Shown: in pieces, positions 1 through 9,794 of the stretch
Position numbering within the stretch: the stretch's first letter is position 1
Layout: each line of letters opens with the position of its first letter
Assembly: GCA_024752435.1 (NCBI GenBank)
Contig: CP103025.1
Location: 1,302,001-1,366,000, forward strand
Source of the DNA: Allantophomopsis cytisporea
Taxonomy: Eukaryota > Ascomycota > Leotiomycetes > Phacidiales > Phacidiaceae
Length of the DNA stretch: 64,000 nt
Direction: 5' to 3'
Made by a program: the position numbers and the translations under genes
The notes under the pieces: model-generated
Told to the model about the DNA's origin: nothing
The model's database searches: none
Seen by the model: only the letters and a program-made list of their open reading frames with translations

Positions 1-466
1 ACAACCAATTCTTCAGAGAGACAAGATGCAACTGAATGATCGCACAGTTCGGGCTCTGTCATTATATCTCTTTTTTTATTATACTTTTGTATATCATAGA
101 TATCCTTGTAGAAAGTTGCACAACACTCATCTTAAAAAGGCAGCTTTGCTATGTATCCCGACCAATAGGCGAAGATTAAGCGGACATGTATTGAGTGACG
201 ACAGGTAAAGTATTGAATTATCAATCATCAAAACACACTGAAGAGCAAAAACTTAATTTTACAAAGCCAATGAAAACATGTATCGTCAAAAGCTCTCTTC
301 TCTACCCTTTCAATACCAGTATCAATCAACGATATCATCCCTAACCCCACGAGCCAAGCAACTCACAACCCACAGCCACGAAGGCTTCTTCCTTACCATA
401 CATCTCATACTCCATCCAACCACTCCAAAGCACCAGAGCAACAGAGCAACAAAACACAAAAAAGAA
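1..466. other. intergenic, left edge
   Basis: No gene is recognised here. Short open frames are present but show no family features. The right end is the 3' flank of the minus-strand tRNA-Thr. Confidence 0.5.
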
Positions 467-559
467 TGCCCTCGGACGGAATCGAACCGGCAACCTCGTC
501 ATTGCATCACCGAGAAGGTAAACTACTAGTGACGCGCTCTACCATTGAGCTACGAGGGC
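467..559 (-). tRNA. tRNA-Thr(AGU), intron-containing
   Basis: On the minus strand a full cloverleaf can be drawn. The 7-bp acceptor stem GCCCTCG/CGAGGGC runs from 559 to 468, with discriminator A at 467. The D arm is GCTC/GAGC, and the anticodon stem is CGTCA/TGACG with loop CT-AGT-A..A. Anticodon AGU gives threonine. A 21-nt intron sits one base 3' of the anticodon, the canonical position. The internal promoter B box GGTTCGATTCC is present. The T stem GCCGG/CCGTC has one C-T mismatch, which is unusual but does not touch the B box. The gene stands alone, 616 bp from the 3' end of palA. Confidence 0.9.
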
Positions 560-1174
560 AGACAAGGAGATTTGTTAAGAACCAATGCCCTTTCCGCAAA
601 TATGTCCTCCCAGTTTTGTTTCATAGTGTAATAGCCATCAAGAAAAAAAGGGGATGAAAAAGTCTGTGTGGTGTGGGTACATAGTCTGATGGCAGCAGAT
701 GGGGTGCTTCTTTTGGTCCCATTTTTTGCTTCTTTTGCTTGGGATGCTGTGTTTCTTGGTGGGGTCCAGAATTCAGGGGTCCACTTCGTGTGTCGGTAGC
801 GTGGAAGTCGGCACTGGATTGTGTGCGGAACTTAGTAAAATGCGTGTTTGGAGGGCGACGAGTGAGCGTGCACATACGGCCGCGGGTGGATTGAGGTTGG
901 TGTGTGTAGAATCTTTTGAATTTACCTTCGATTAGAAAAGCATTTCAGGATTCGTGGTAAGGGCTTTGGAGATGGAGTGATTTCGTCAGTCATATAGGGT
1001 CAGAAAGAAAACCAGTCGGGCTTGCGAAGGCCGCCGAAGGTCAGAATGCGACGTCCAAGTTGCAGATATCTATTATCAAGCAAGCACCGATCCTATAAGT
1101 AAATACAATATACATCATGCACATCACCACAAACCCAAGACCGTCATTATGCATTATTATCTACTCCACGCTCC
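560..1174. other. intergenic between tRNA-Thr and palA
   Basis: Nothing gene-like is recognised. The segment contains the upstream flank of the tRNA and the presumed 3' untranslated region and terminator of palA. Confidence 0.5.
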
Positions 1175-3934
1175 TCACCCGAATCTAATCCCCGCACTCG
1201 GATCCCACGTCCCACTCCCCTTCTGCGGCTGCAAAGGCTGCTGCTGTGGCTGCTTAGATGGCGGCGTCGTAAGGCCGCTAAACTTTATACCAAGCTCAGG
1301 ATTCCAAGTTGCAACCTGCGGACCAGGAACGGACTGCTGAGGGCTGAGGACAGGTTGCTGGGGCGCTCTGGTGGGTACGGGTGCTGGCATGGGCGGGTCA
1401 GCGGCGCGCTCGTTGTGACTTCGTAGCTGTCTCTCCTCCTCAAGCTGTTGCTGCTGACGCTGTTGTTGAAGAGAGAGGTTTGAGAGGGGTGGAAGGTTGA
1501 GATCACTGCGATAACAGTCAGTAAACACGATAAATACATACAGTCTGAGAGTTTCTGGAGCGGTTGACATGTGACATGTAGATGGGCAGGCAACTTACGA
1601 CTCCAAATGGTTCGCCTCAGCGCGGCGATTGTACGCAAAGGCCTTACACTCATCCCTAAAGCGACCGACGATCTTGCTCAAATCGTTGTAGAATTTCCGT
1701 CCAACCTCAAGGTTGCTCACAATCTCCTTGTACTTGAAGTAAGCGTTCTCGAGCCTCTGCAACGCCTGCTCCCTATCCCGCGTGCTTGTATCGCCCTTCC
1801 TCGCTTTCACAAAGGCAGCATTAGCACTCTCCAACTGCGCAGTGAGCCGCTCTTGCTCCTCACTCTCCTCCTTAAGTGAAGCCACATCGGCATCGTATTT
1901 TCGTAACCTCTGCTCGAAGAAATCCTCGAAATGGGCAGGTGCAATAGCCTGCGTTGGGTACTCGCGCTCCAGACGGGCAGCCTCGGTCAGGATTGTCGGA
2001 TTTATATCGTCCTTCTTGGCCTTCTCCCGTAGACTCTCGATCTTCCTTCGTCGCCGGCTTTCGAGTCTACTTACGTCGTTGAGACTTGCCCGTAACCGAC
2101 TGACTTCGCCCTCGATGTTTGCGGGGATAGTTACATGACGACTACTGGGTACGAAGGAGCCGATGTCGCGGTCGGAGCCCGAGAGAATCTGGAGCATATC
2201 CTCGCATTCGCGGAACTTTGTGCGCACTAATTCATCGCTGTTGGCTGCACTCCTGAGATAGCCTTCTATTTCACCGACTTGGTTGTATAGTTTCTGGGCT
2301 GCGGTCCGCGAGTCTGGTCTATTCCATCTATCTGTGCCGTACTTCATTCGTAATCGGTCGTCCTCTTGCGCTTCGGCTTGAAGAAGTTCTCTGCCTTCGG
2401 CGAAGACAGCCTCGTCAGAGGCCTTCAACTTAGCTGTGTCATCAAAAGATCGTCGGACCCGGCTTAATGCATCAACTTGTCTAATCTCTTCCGCATGCGA
2501 AAGTAAAGATGCCGGAAGTCCCAATGGTTTCTCCAGTGCCTGCAGTGATCCTGGTAAATTCAGTGATTGAAGGGTATCGTGTATCTTGGTCGTCATGATT
2601 TGGAGTTCTTCAATAATATTGGTATTAATAAGTCGATCTCTTCGCTCTTCGTAGATACTGGCTGCAACATGAACAGCAAAAGGAACCAGCTTGGCGAATA
2701 AAGCCGGTCCAAATTCGGCAGTATCTCCCAGAAAATTTGATGGTTCTGAGACTTCCTTTGGAACCTGCGCCGATGCCATAGAAGCTCGTTGAAGGGTCTT
2801 GAGTTCCGATTTGGGTGGAACAGGTACTATGTCTATCAGCTCATGATCCTCTTCTCCTGAAAATCGACTTACCAAGATAGATCAGATCGTTATCTTTCTC
2901 GGCTCTCGCCAGATCATCCGCAACCCTGCTCTTAAGCCCAGCAAGATCCCCCATCACCACTTTATTGATGTAGCGAGCCTCTTTAAGAGCCTCATTGACA
3001 CACAACATACTATCTCTCAACCGCGCAACCTCCTCTCCATATTTCCTCTTCTCAAGACAGTCACATGCCTGTCTGTATTGAGCAGCAGCAGCGAAATGGT
3101 GGTGCTTCGCAGTCATATGGTGAATCCACTCGGAGCTGATAGCTTCACTCTTGACACCCCAGTCACCAGCCTCGCTGTAGAAATCCGACACCTTGGCGGC
3201 CAATTTTGCGATCGACGCATCCTTGTACCCATCAATAACGGCCTTCTGCCAGAAGCATTCCTGTGCCTGCGCAAGCATGAGCTGCTCCAAGGATTCGAGC
3301 GTAGCTGTGTCCATGTCTTCGGCTGGGGTAGTTCGAAGCTCGGGAATAACATTGGTTTTCAGGTAAGAGATAACTCCGGCAGCAAGACAGTAGTACTTAC
3401 AAGCTGACTTGAGGCCATCGCCAGTGCTCCGATTGAGGTTTCCCGCTAGCTGGGAGTATAAAGCCGCAAGGTTGTAGAGGATGTTTGAGAGCTCGAATTT
3501 GAGGTTGTCCTGGGAGATGGGTCGTTCTGTATTGTATCCGAGAGCAGGGTACCAAGAGAATTCTACACCGATCTATTCCATGGTCAATCACTCACGCTCT
3601 GAGGTGGTTGGCAAAGATCTTCACATACATCTATGGGAAACTTTCCTCCAATCCAGGACAGTTGCGCAGCATAAGCCTGGATCTTCTTGATACCACTGAC
3701 ATGAGGTTCTATCACATTCACTGCATCCTGGCGTAGTCGATCGATGACACGGAGGTCCTCCGAGAACATATCAGGGTGCTGATCATATTTGCTGGAGATG
3801 TATTGCTTGATGGCAGTAGAAAGGCTGATGCTATGGGTTTTGCGGAACGGCAAAAAGAGAATATTGCTAGAAAGCAGTTAGCCTTATGTTTCGAATAGTA
3901 TGAAATAGCTCTGGAATGAGACTTACGAGCTCAT
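1175..3934 (-). CDS. palA: pH-response regulator PalA/Rim20 (BRO1-domain, ALIX-like)
   Basis: PalA/Rim20 is the scaffold that binds transcription factor PacC/Rim101 and ESCRT-III at endosomes, so that PacC is cut at alkaline pH. Exons: 3934-3927, 3866-3629, 3572-2873, 2826-1599 and 1505-1175, summing to 2,505 nt (834 aa). The first exon is only 8 nt and gives the family start MSSNILFLPFR when joined to exon 2. Joining exons 2 and 3 gives FPIDIGVEFSWYPALGYN, a hallmark of the BRO1 domain (about residues 3-380). Residues 390-720 are charged and helical and correspond to the V-shaped domain that binds YPxL motifs. The C-terminus is Pro/Gln-rich and ends WDPSAGIRFG. Length is close to that of known PalA proteins. 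For the third intron I chose the 46-nt form (2872-2827) because IYLVPVPPK fits the family spacing; a 40-nt form is possible. Very likely intact. Confidence 0.95.
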
Positions 3935-5879
3935 AGTGGAGTCGGTGCATGTAGAATATTTACTGTTGCATCGCAAATCTACTGTTTGGGAAAGCAGGCT
4001 TATGACTTCATTTTCAGCCTTAGGCAGTACAAGGCTGAGAATCAATGGGAGCGCGCGCCCTGCGAGGTAAGTGGGCGGGCAGGTAGGTAGTTTTGCACGT
4101 GTGATCTACGCAGTACGATATCCAGATATCCACGGATGAACACCTCCCAACTTCGACGCAACATCTTCTTCGGAGATTCTTAGGGGCTTCCGTAGGATGT
4201 GCAGGCTTACATGGGAGCGCTATGGATCATGTACGGCAATCATAGTCGACATACATAGTTGCTCACTGTTGACCTGTTAAGCTTCATCTGATATCTGCTA
4301 CATCCTGAGTTAGAAAGGCAAGCTTGGTAGATCTACCATTAACCTTAGCAAGACAAAGACCTCACTCATCCACACAGGACCAGTGTCAAATGTGTCGGAG
4401 TACCAGCTATTTAAATACGAAGATGCGATACAAAGCATGTTCCACGAAATGCTGTTTTGTTGCAAGTGCACCGAGCGAGAGGAAAGTGAGAGTGAGAGGG
4501 AGGGACATCGTCAGTGGTACTGAGGATGTACTCCCTACTGTAACAAGCCTTCTCCCGTTCTTACATTGAGCCGCACATACTTATGCACAGCACAGGCTTC
4601 TTACACAAGACACGGCCTTTGGCAGGCCACTGATACCAACTTGAAGCCATCGAAGATACGGTAAACTACATACCTGCATATGCTTGTGCAGATGGATATC
4701 TCTGCATCTCTAAGTGACTTTTGCCGTGTGTATTGCGTGTAAGACAACTTGTACAATCTTCTGGTACACATCACGGAAGAAGCTGGAATAATGTCATTTC
4801 GACAGCTTTCAGACACATTTCCTCGCTAAGAGTTGCAGAGGCCAGAGTTTGTTGACGAAGTCAATACACAATCTGATTTCGACCACAGGATCAATCTGTG
4901 GGGATTTGTTTGTGATATGCCGATCAATCAAAGTACCTTTCCCGCAGATAGATAATGACCCTCTCGATTGCTGTGGATATGTATGACAGATTTGAGAGTC
5001 AAACGATTTACGACGTGGTCTTGGGATGATTCTCGAAGACAAACAACAATTTACCCTGAACCTGGGAATGCCCGTGGAGGAGATTGAGATCGATTACTCC
5101 GTACCCTACTCCGTATCCAATATATAAGCTCTTTAAGAACTTTTTCAAAGAGCGGAAGATGACCATCCTGAGTCCTGACCACATTGCAAAGGAACTCCGT
5201 AGGCCGATCTTTAATCAACATAAGCGCAATGGTTGTAGAGAGTTGAGACAGTAGTGAGATTTGTTAGCGAAGGATTTGGTTGTGGTGCCTCAGAATGAGA
5301 GTGTGTCGGTCTCATGCATATTGTGAGCGACCACGACATTGAGGGTCAGTGACATGGGGGGAGGAAGGGGTAGATTGAACTGGCACTATCTATCATTCGA
5401 TCATGATTCGCTGACGACGCCTTCTCTTCGGTGGCATGTTGAGTTGCGTTGATTCCTGTAACCCACTCAATCTTTGTCGTGCCCGCGCTACCTTACATAT
5501 TATCTCTTCCCTCCGCGAGGTGAAGGATGGTTGATCCCTGAGCTTGCGTGTATCACAATCACCCTCAAATTGTCAATGACCATGATGTTTGCATCGGGAC
5601 TGGTACGTCGTGGTTGTTTCCAGAGACCGATTTTTGGGTGGCCGGGAGCCAATGCTTGCTTTGTGTTAGGCTGTACGGATCAGTACCAAGTTGACTCTTT
5701 TGCGCGTTATGAATAGCCTATGTGCCTATCAAGATCAGATTTGGCAATTTTCGACAGGGACAATGCCGAACTGTTTTTGCTAGGATGGAGAAGGATAAGG
5801 AGTTTAAGGGCAAGATTGTACCTTTCAAGATTCCGCCTTGCAAACAGCACGGTGCAGGAGTACGTACTCAGGTACAGTG

Positions 5880-5905
5880 GTATGTATGTATGTATGTATG
5901 TATGT
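5880..5905. repeat. (GTAT)n microsatellite
   Basis: About six uninterrupted copies of a 4-bp unit in intergenic DNA. Confidence 0.9.
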
Positions 5906-6171
5906 TAGGTAAATTGATGATTGCAGTCAGTGCTCACGATACTTCGATGCTCTCTATCTGATTGCATTGCTTGGATAGTTGCGTATTTGAGTATTGGAGT
6001 ATTTGATTGAGTATCTGTGCATCTGTGCATCTCTGTACTTGATGAGCAAGATCGAATCATTTGTTTGCAGATGAATTCGATCTTGTGTTTTCGTCGATTG
6101 ATTTCATTTCACTATGAAAGGTTAGTCGTTAAAGAGAAGAGGGTCAAGGGTATTATTGATGATGGAGAGGT

Positions 6172-6198
6172 GGAGGAGGAGGAGGAGGAGGAGGAGGA
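6172..6198. repeat. (GGA)n microsatellite
   Basis: About nine consecutive GGA/GAG triplets, intergenic. Similar GAA/GGA or TCC tracts recur at 7077-7109 and 19261-19308. Confidence 0.9.
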
Positions 6199-6441
6199 AT
6201 GGAAGGACGAGGCGCTTTCATTCTTTAATTCGCTGTTGTCACGCCCACGCAGTCACACTACTGCTGGGTGCGGTAACGGATCCCCACGGATCATCAAACA
6301 CTATTCCGCAGTAGCCCCCTTGCGACGCCTCATCACAATTTAAGGCTCGTTTCGGATGTTCATCAGCGCGTCGATGGTAACAAGTAGTGGTGAGTAGCAC
6401 AGGTACAGGTACAGGAACAGCCGGGCACAGTCAAGCACCCA

Positions 6442-6469
6442 GCCAAGCACCCAGCCAAGCACAGCCAAG
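6442..6469 (+). promoter_or_regulatory. three GCCAAG sites in a short tandem repeat (possible PacC sites)
   Basis: GCCAAG occurs at 6442-6447, 6454-6459 and 6464-6469, within an imperfect 10-12 bp tandem repeat (CACCCAGCCAAG type). GCCARG is the known core of binding sites for PacC, the pH-responsive zinc-finger factor. The cluster lies 1.2 kb upstream of the GT31 gene and 2.5 kb upstream of palA. Function as a PacC element is inference; the repeat could be a simple tandem duplication. Confidence 0.35.
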
Positions 6470-6614
6470 TATAGCAAGGCTTAAGCCATAGTCCAGCCAA
6501 AATAACGACGACGTTGGAGATAGACGGGAGTATTGACTATGGACCTTGACAGGACACTGACATTGACGACACGACGATGCTGTTTGCATGTATAGTTAGA
6601 GCTATGAATAGAAC

Positions 6615-6680
6615 AATGTTGATGTTGATGTTGATGTTGATGGCGATGGCGATGGCGATGGCGATGTCAATGTCAATGTC
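6615..6680. repeat. compound GATGTT / GATGGC / TCAATG repeat
   Basis: Runs of 6-bp units that change stepwise from TTGATG to GCGATG to TCAATG. This is an intergenic degenerating minisatellite. Confidence 0.85.
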
Positions 6681-7076
6681 ACATAATACCACAACCTCAT
6701 ACAAGACAATACTATATTCAAAGGTCATTGTGAACATGTACATACATCCATACTACATACATACATATGTATGCATCTATCCATGTACAAGTCTTCGTAC
6801 GCCTCCCCTGTACTTTACGTACTCTACGTACTCCCCGGTCATAATGAACAATTCAATCAATACAATCAACACGACCAATACAAAAAGGAATATCATCTTA
6901 ATCAATGAGATGCTTTATTTTGCACGCCATAGTGGATCCAATACCAACTGCACAAAAATCCAAAAAGTCCGGAGAAATTAACACCCCTGCACCTGACAAG
7001 TCAAAAGTTGGACGTCTTGTCTTGAAAGTCACTGACAACCAAAAAAGATCTACTCATCCCAGACCATCCATGACAT

Positions 7077-7109
7077 CTCCTCCTCCTCCTCCTCCTCCTC
7101 CTCCTCCTC
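7077..7109. repeat. (TCC)n tract in GT31 leader
   Basis: About eleven TCC triplets form the start of a pyrimidine-rich stretch (to about 7560) just upstream of the GT31 start codon. Such CT-rich leaders are common in filamentous fungal promoters and 5' untranslated regions. Confidence 0.85.
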
Positions 7110-7703
7110 TACTGTGCATTCATCCACTCATCTCATCTCATTGAATCCTCTTCCGGCTTCTTTCTATCTACTACAATCATATAAGTGTCAAGCCTTTTCC
7201 CGCCACTACGCAGCCTCCCTTCCCTCCCTTTCCCTTTTCTTTTCGCTCCCTTCAAACGGTCACGGTTGTCCCACCATCCACCACCATCCATCCATCAAAC
7301 TACCTACTCGCCCTTCTTTACCTTTACTTTTTTTTCTTACGTGACTTTTCATATGCCGATTCAACTTCAACAATCAAGAAATTCATATTTCTTCTGAAAC
7401 TCAACTTCTACATGTCCTTCACTCTTATTATCCTTCCTGTTTCTTTTATCCGTTGAGACAGTGTCTTAGTTTCAACCTTTGAATTCAATCCCCATCTTTC
7501 CACCATTTTCCAATCTCCTCCGCCTCCCCTCCCCCCCCCTTCTCCTTACAAGGGCCAAACGAACGAAACGACCAACCGCCAAGAATTTTATTTGTGCTGT
7601 TATCACTCACTATCCCAAGACACTCGACAACACAAAATCGTTCACTCTCATCACCTGGTGATTTATTCACCACATTTTACCAGAAAAGCGATTCTCTGAA
7701 GAA

Positions 7704-9275
7704 ATGTCTGTCATAATGGCAACTTCGGGGCCTAGTCGCTTCTTCAATCCCCGCAATCCATTCTTTCGCGCGGTGATACTCGCTTTCATTATCTTGACCA
7801 TCATCACGTTTTCCAGTATACGACCAAGTTCCGAGCACTTTTCACAACTACAACAACATCTACCGGGCATCTCCCACCAGAGCTTACCGAAATACGATTG
7901 CCAAATAAACTCCTCGCATCTGCTCAAATTGCAGGAGAAGTTCGATTTCGACGACCAGATCCAATATGCCCAGCGTTACGTTAAGTACGTGCCCAGCTTG
8001 ACTGAGCGGCCATCTATCACCAAGCTCAACCAGCAGCTTTTCCCGAACAATTTCGAAAAAATCGAAATCCACAACCCACCACACCCCGAGACTTGCCTGG
8101 AGCCTCTCGAGGTTCCGGTGGTCAAGTCGCCATATCCTGCTACCGTCGATGCTTCAGGATTGCTATTCGGCATTTCCACCGTTGCATCGCGTTTGAACGA
8201 CCCTGAAATTGGCCCAATGAAGGAATGGGCTCATTGGTTGACGGATGGAAATGGTAAATCGAACGGTGCAGGTCTCATTCTCTTGTTGGTTGATGCCACA
8301 GACGACGAGATCGAGCAGGCACAGAAGGATTTGAAGGCTCTGGGAATCGATGCAAAGGTTCAGCACTCCGATTCCAATACCGCTATGGCAGAACGCTACC
8401 TTTCGCTTCTCCCAACCCTTTACAACCACCCTTCTCGCACCAGTCGCCAATGGCTCGTCATGTGCGATGATGATACCTTCTTCCCATACATGCATTCCTT
8501 GCTGGCCAAGCTTGCAACCTACGACCACACCCAGGATCTCTATGTCGGTACTCTCTCTGAAGACGTCAACAATGTCCAACGCCACGGCTCCCAGGCCTTT
8601 GGTGGAGCTGGTGTATTCTTCTCCGTCCCAATGGCCGCCAAGGTCACCGCACTCTTCCCACAGTGCAAGACCAAGCAGAAGCTGAAGGAGGCCGATTCCG
8701 GTTGGGGCCCACAGGGTGACATTCTACTCCGTAAGTGCATCTACGAGCACACCGAAGTGCGTCTGACACTGCTCCGCGATCTCTACCAATTGGACCTCTA
8801 CGGCGACCCATCAGGTTTCTATGAGTCTGGCCTTAAGCCATACAGTATCCATCACTTCAAGGGCGGTAACTGGCACAAAGCAAACCCACTGCAGATTGCG
8901 CAGTCTAGCCATGCATGCGGCGAAGACTGCATCATGCAACGCTACCAGACATCTGACGACTTCATCCTCACTAACGGCTACTCCATCGCATCCTACCCCA
9001 AGGGTATCGACTTCGACGTCTACCAGATGGAGCGCACATTTGCTGCCGCTCCCAACGACGTAGGCTGGAACCTTGACTATGTCTTTGGCCCGCAGCGAAA
9101 GTCCCTTCCCACCACTGGCCGTAAGGTTGCTTGGGATATGGTCGAGGCTACTCATGAGCCTGGCGGTGTCCTCAGACAAATATACCTCCGCTACCGAGAT
9201 GATCCCAGATGGACGCAGAACGACCAGGCTATGTTTGAGGCCGATGGTCTTGTGGAGTTGATTTGGGTGCCTTGA
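7704..9275 (+). CDS. GT31 fringe-like glycosyltransferase, type II membrane protein
   Basis: An intronless frame of 523 codons. A short cytoplasmic N-terminus is followed by one hydrophobic segment (about residues 20-38, AVILAFIILTIITF), as in Golgi type II glycosyltransferases. The lumenal part carries the catalytic, metal-binding DDD motif at residues 255-257 (VMCDDDTFFP). Downstream are GGAGVFFS and WGPQGDILL, the acceptor-side pattern of fringe-like (GT31/DUF604) enzymes. The family transfers a sugar from a nucleotide-sugar donor to glycans; donor and acceptor of the fungal members are not established. ATG at 7704 is preferred over the in-frame ATG at residue 5 because it is the first and lies in a purine context. 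The 3' end is followed by about 0.5 kb without a gene. Confidence 0.9.
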   Translation: MSVIMATSGPSRFFNPRNPFFRAVILAFIILTIITFSSIRPSSEHFSQLQQHLPGISHQSLPKYDCQINSSHLLKLQEKFDFDDQIQYAQRYVKYVPSLTERPSITKLNQQLFPNNFEKIEIHNPPHPETCLEPLEVPVVKSPYPATVDASGLLFGISTVASRLNDPEIGPMKEWAHWLTDGNGKSNGAGLILLLVDATDDEIEQAQKDLKALGIDAKVQHSDSNTAMAERYLSLLPTLYNHPSRTSRQWLVMCDDDTFFPYMHSLLAKLATYDHTQDLYVGTLSEDVNNVQRHGSQAFGGAGVFFSVPMAAKVTALFPQCKTKQKLKEADSGWGPQGDILLRKCIYEHTEVRLTLLRDLYQLDLYGDPSGFYESGLKPYSIHHFKGGNWHKANPLQIAQSSHACGEDCIMQRYQTSDDFILTNGYSIASYPKGIDFDVYQMERTFAAAPNDVGWNLDYVFGPQRKSLPTTGRKVAWDMVEATHEPGGVLRQIYLRYRDDPRWTQNDQAMFEADGLVELIWVP

Positions 9276-9794
9276 GTAGCGGTTTAGAGCGTATATGTAC
9301 ATTTTTCTAGCTCAATTTGCGCGACGCATGGCTGGTTGTTGGTTTGTAAGATTTGGCTTGGTGTTTGGGTGTTTTGGGCGGCATTGGGATACCATAGAGT
9401 AGGTGTTGTGAAGTGTTTGCTATGTATATCAGATATCAATTGAATCTTGAAACACATTCTGAATCTTCTTACTGCAATGTATCGTTTCGAGGAAGGAACC
9501 TCTTGTGTCGTTCATGGTGGAGTGTGCTACACGAATTAGTAGAGCGTGCAAATTCCCCTCTTTATCCAAACTGTCTCCTTTCATCTTCCTTTCTTTCTTA
9601 CTCATCCCCACACTCTACTCCTAAGCAATCCCTCCCCACTCAAGCTTCCACCTCTCTCCGCACACGTCTATAAACCCCACTAGGGGCATACCTACTCAGA
9701 TCAGCACACCTATTCTCACTCAAACCAAACAACCCAACAAACACCAACACGCACAGAAGACAAAGACAGAGGATCAACAAATCATCTTGAAAAC
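9276..9794. other. convergent 3' intergenic region
   Basis: This lies between the 3' ends of two convergent genes and presumably contains both terminators. No gene is recognised. Confidence 0.5.

Larger units (their letters stand above)
3935..7703. other. 3.8-kb divergent intergenic region
   Basis: This lies between the start codons of palA (leftward) and the GT31 gene (rightward). I see no credible gene; open frames are under 140 codons and lack splice-supported extensions. It holds several microsatellites (listed separately), a triple GCCAAG tandem repeat at 6442-6469, and the pyrimidine-rich leader of the GT31 gene near 7070-7560. An unannotated non-coding transcript cannot be excluded. 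Confidence 0.5.

Noticed and set aside
3573..3595. A 23-nt intron in palA between exons 2 and 3
   Set aside because: Too short for a fungal intron. A donor further upstream (GTATGT, 3628-3623) gives a 56-nt-class intron and the conserved FPID-IGVEFSWYP junction.
5470..5960. Two overlapping plus-strand frames of about 80 codons
   Set aside because: They lack a plausible splice connection and any recognisable family pattern, and one reads into the GTAT microsatellite.
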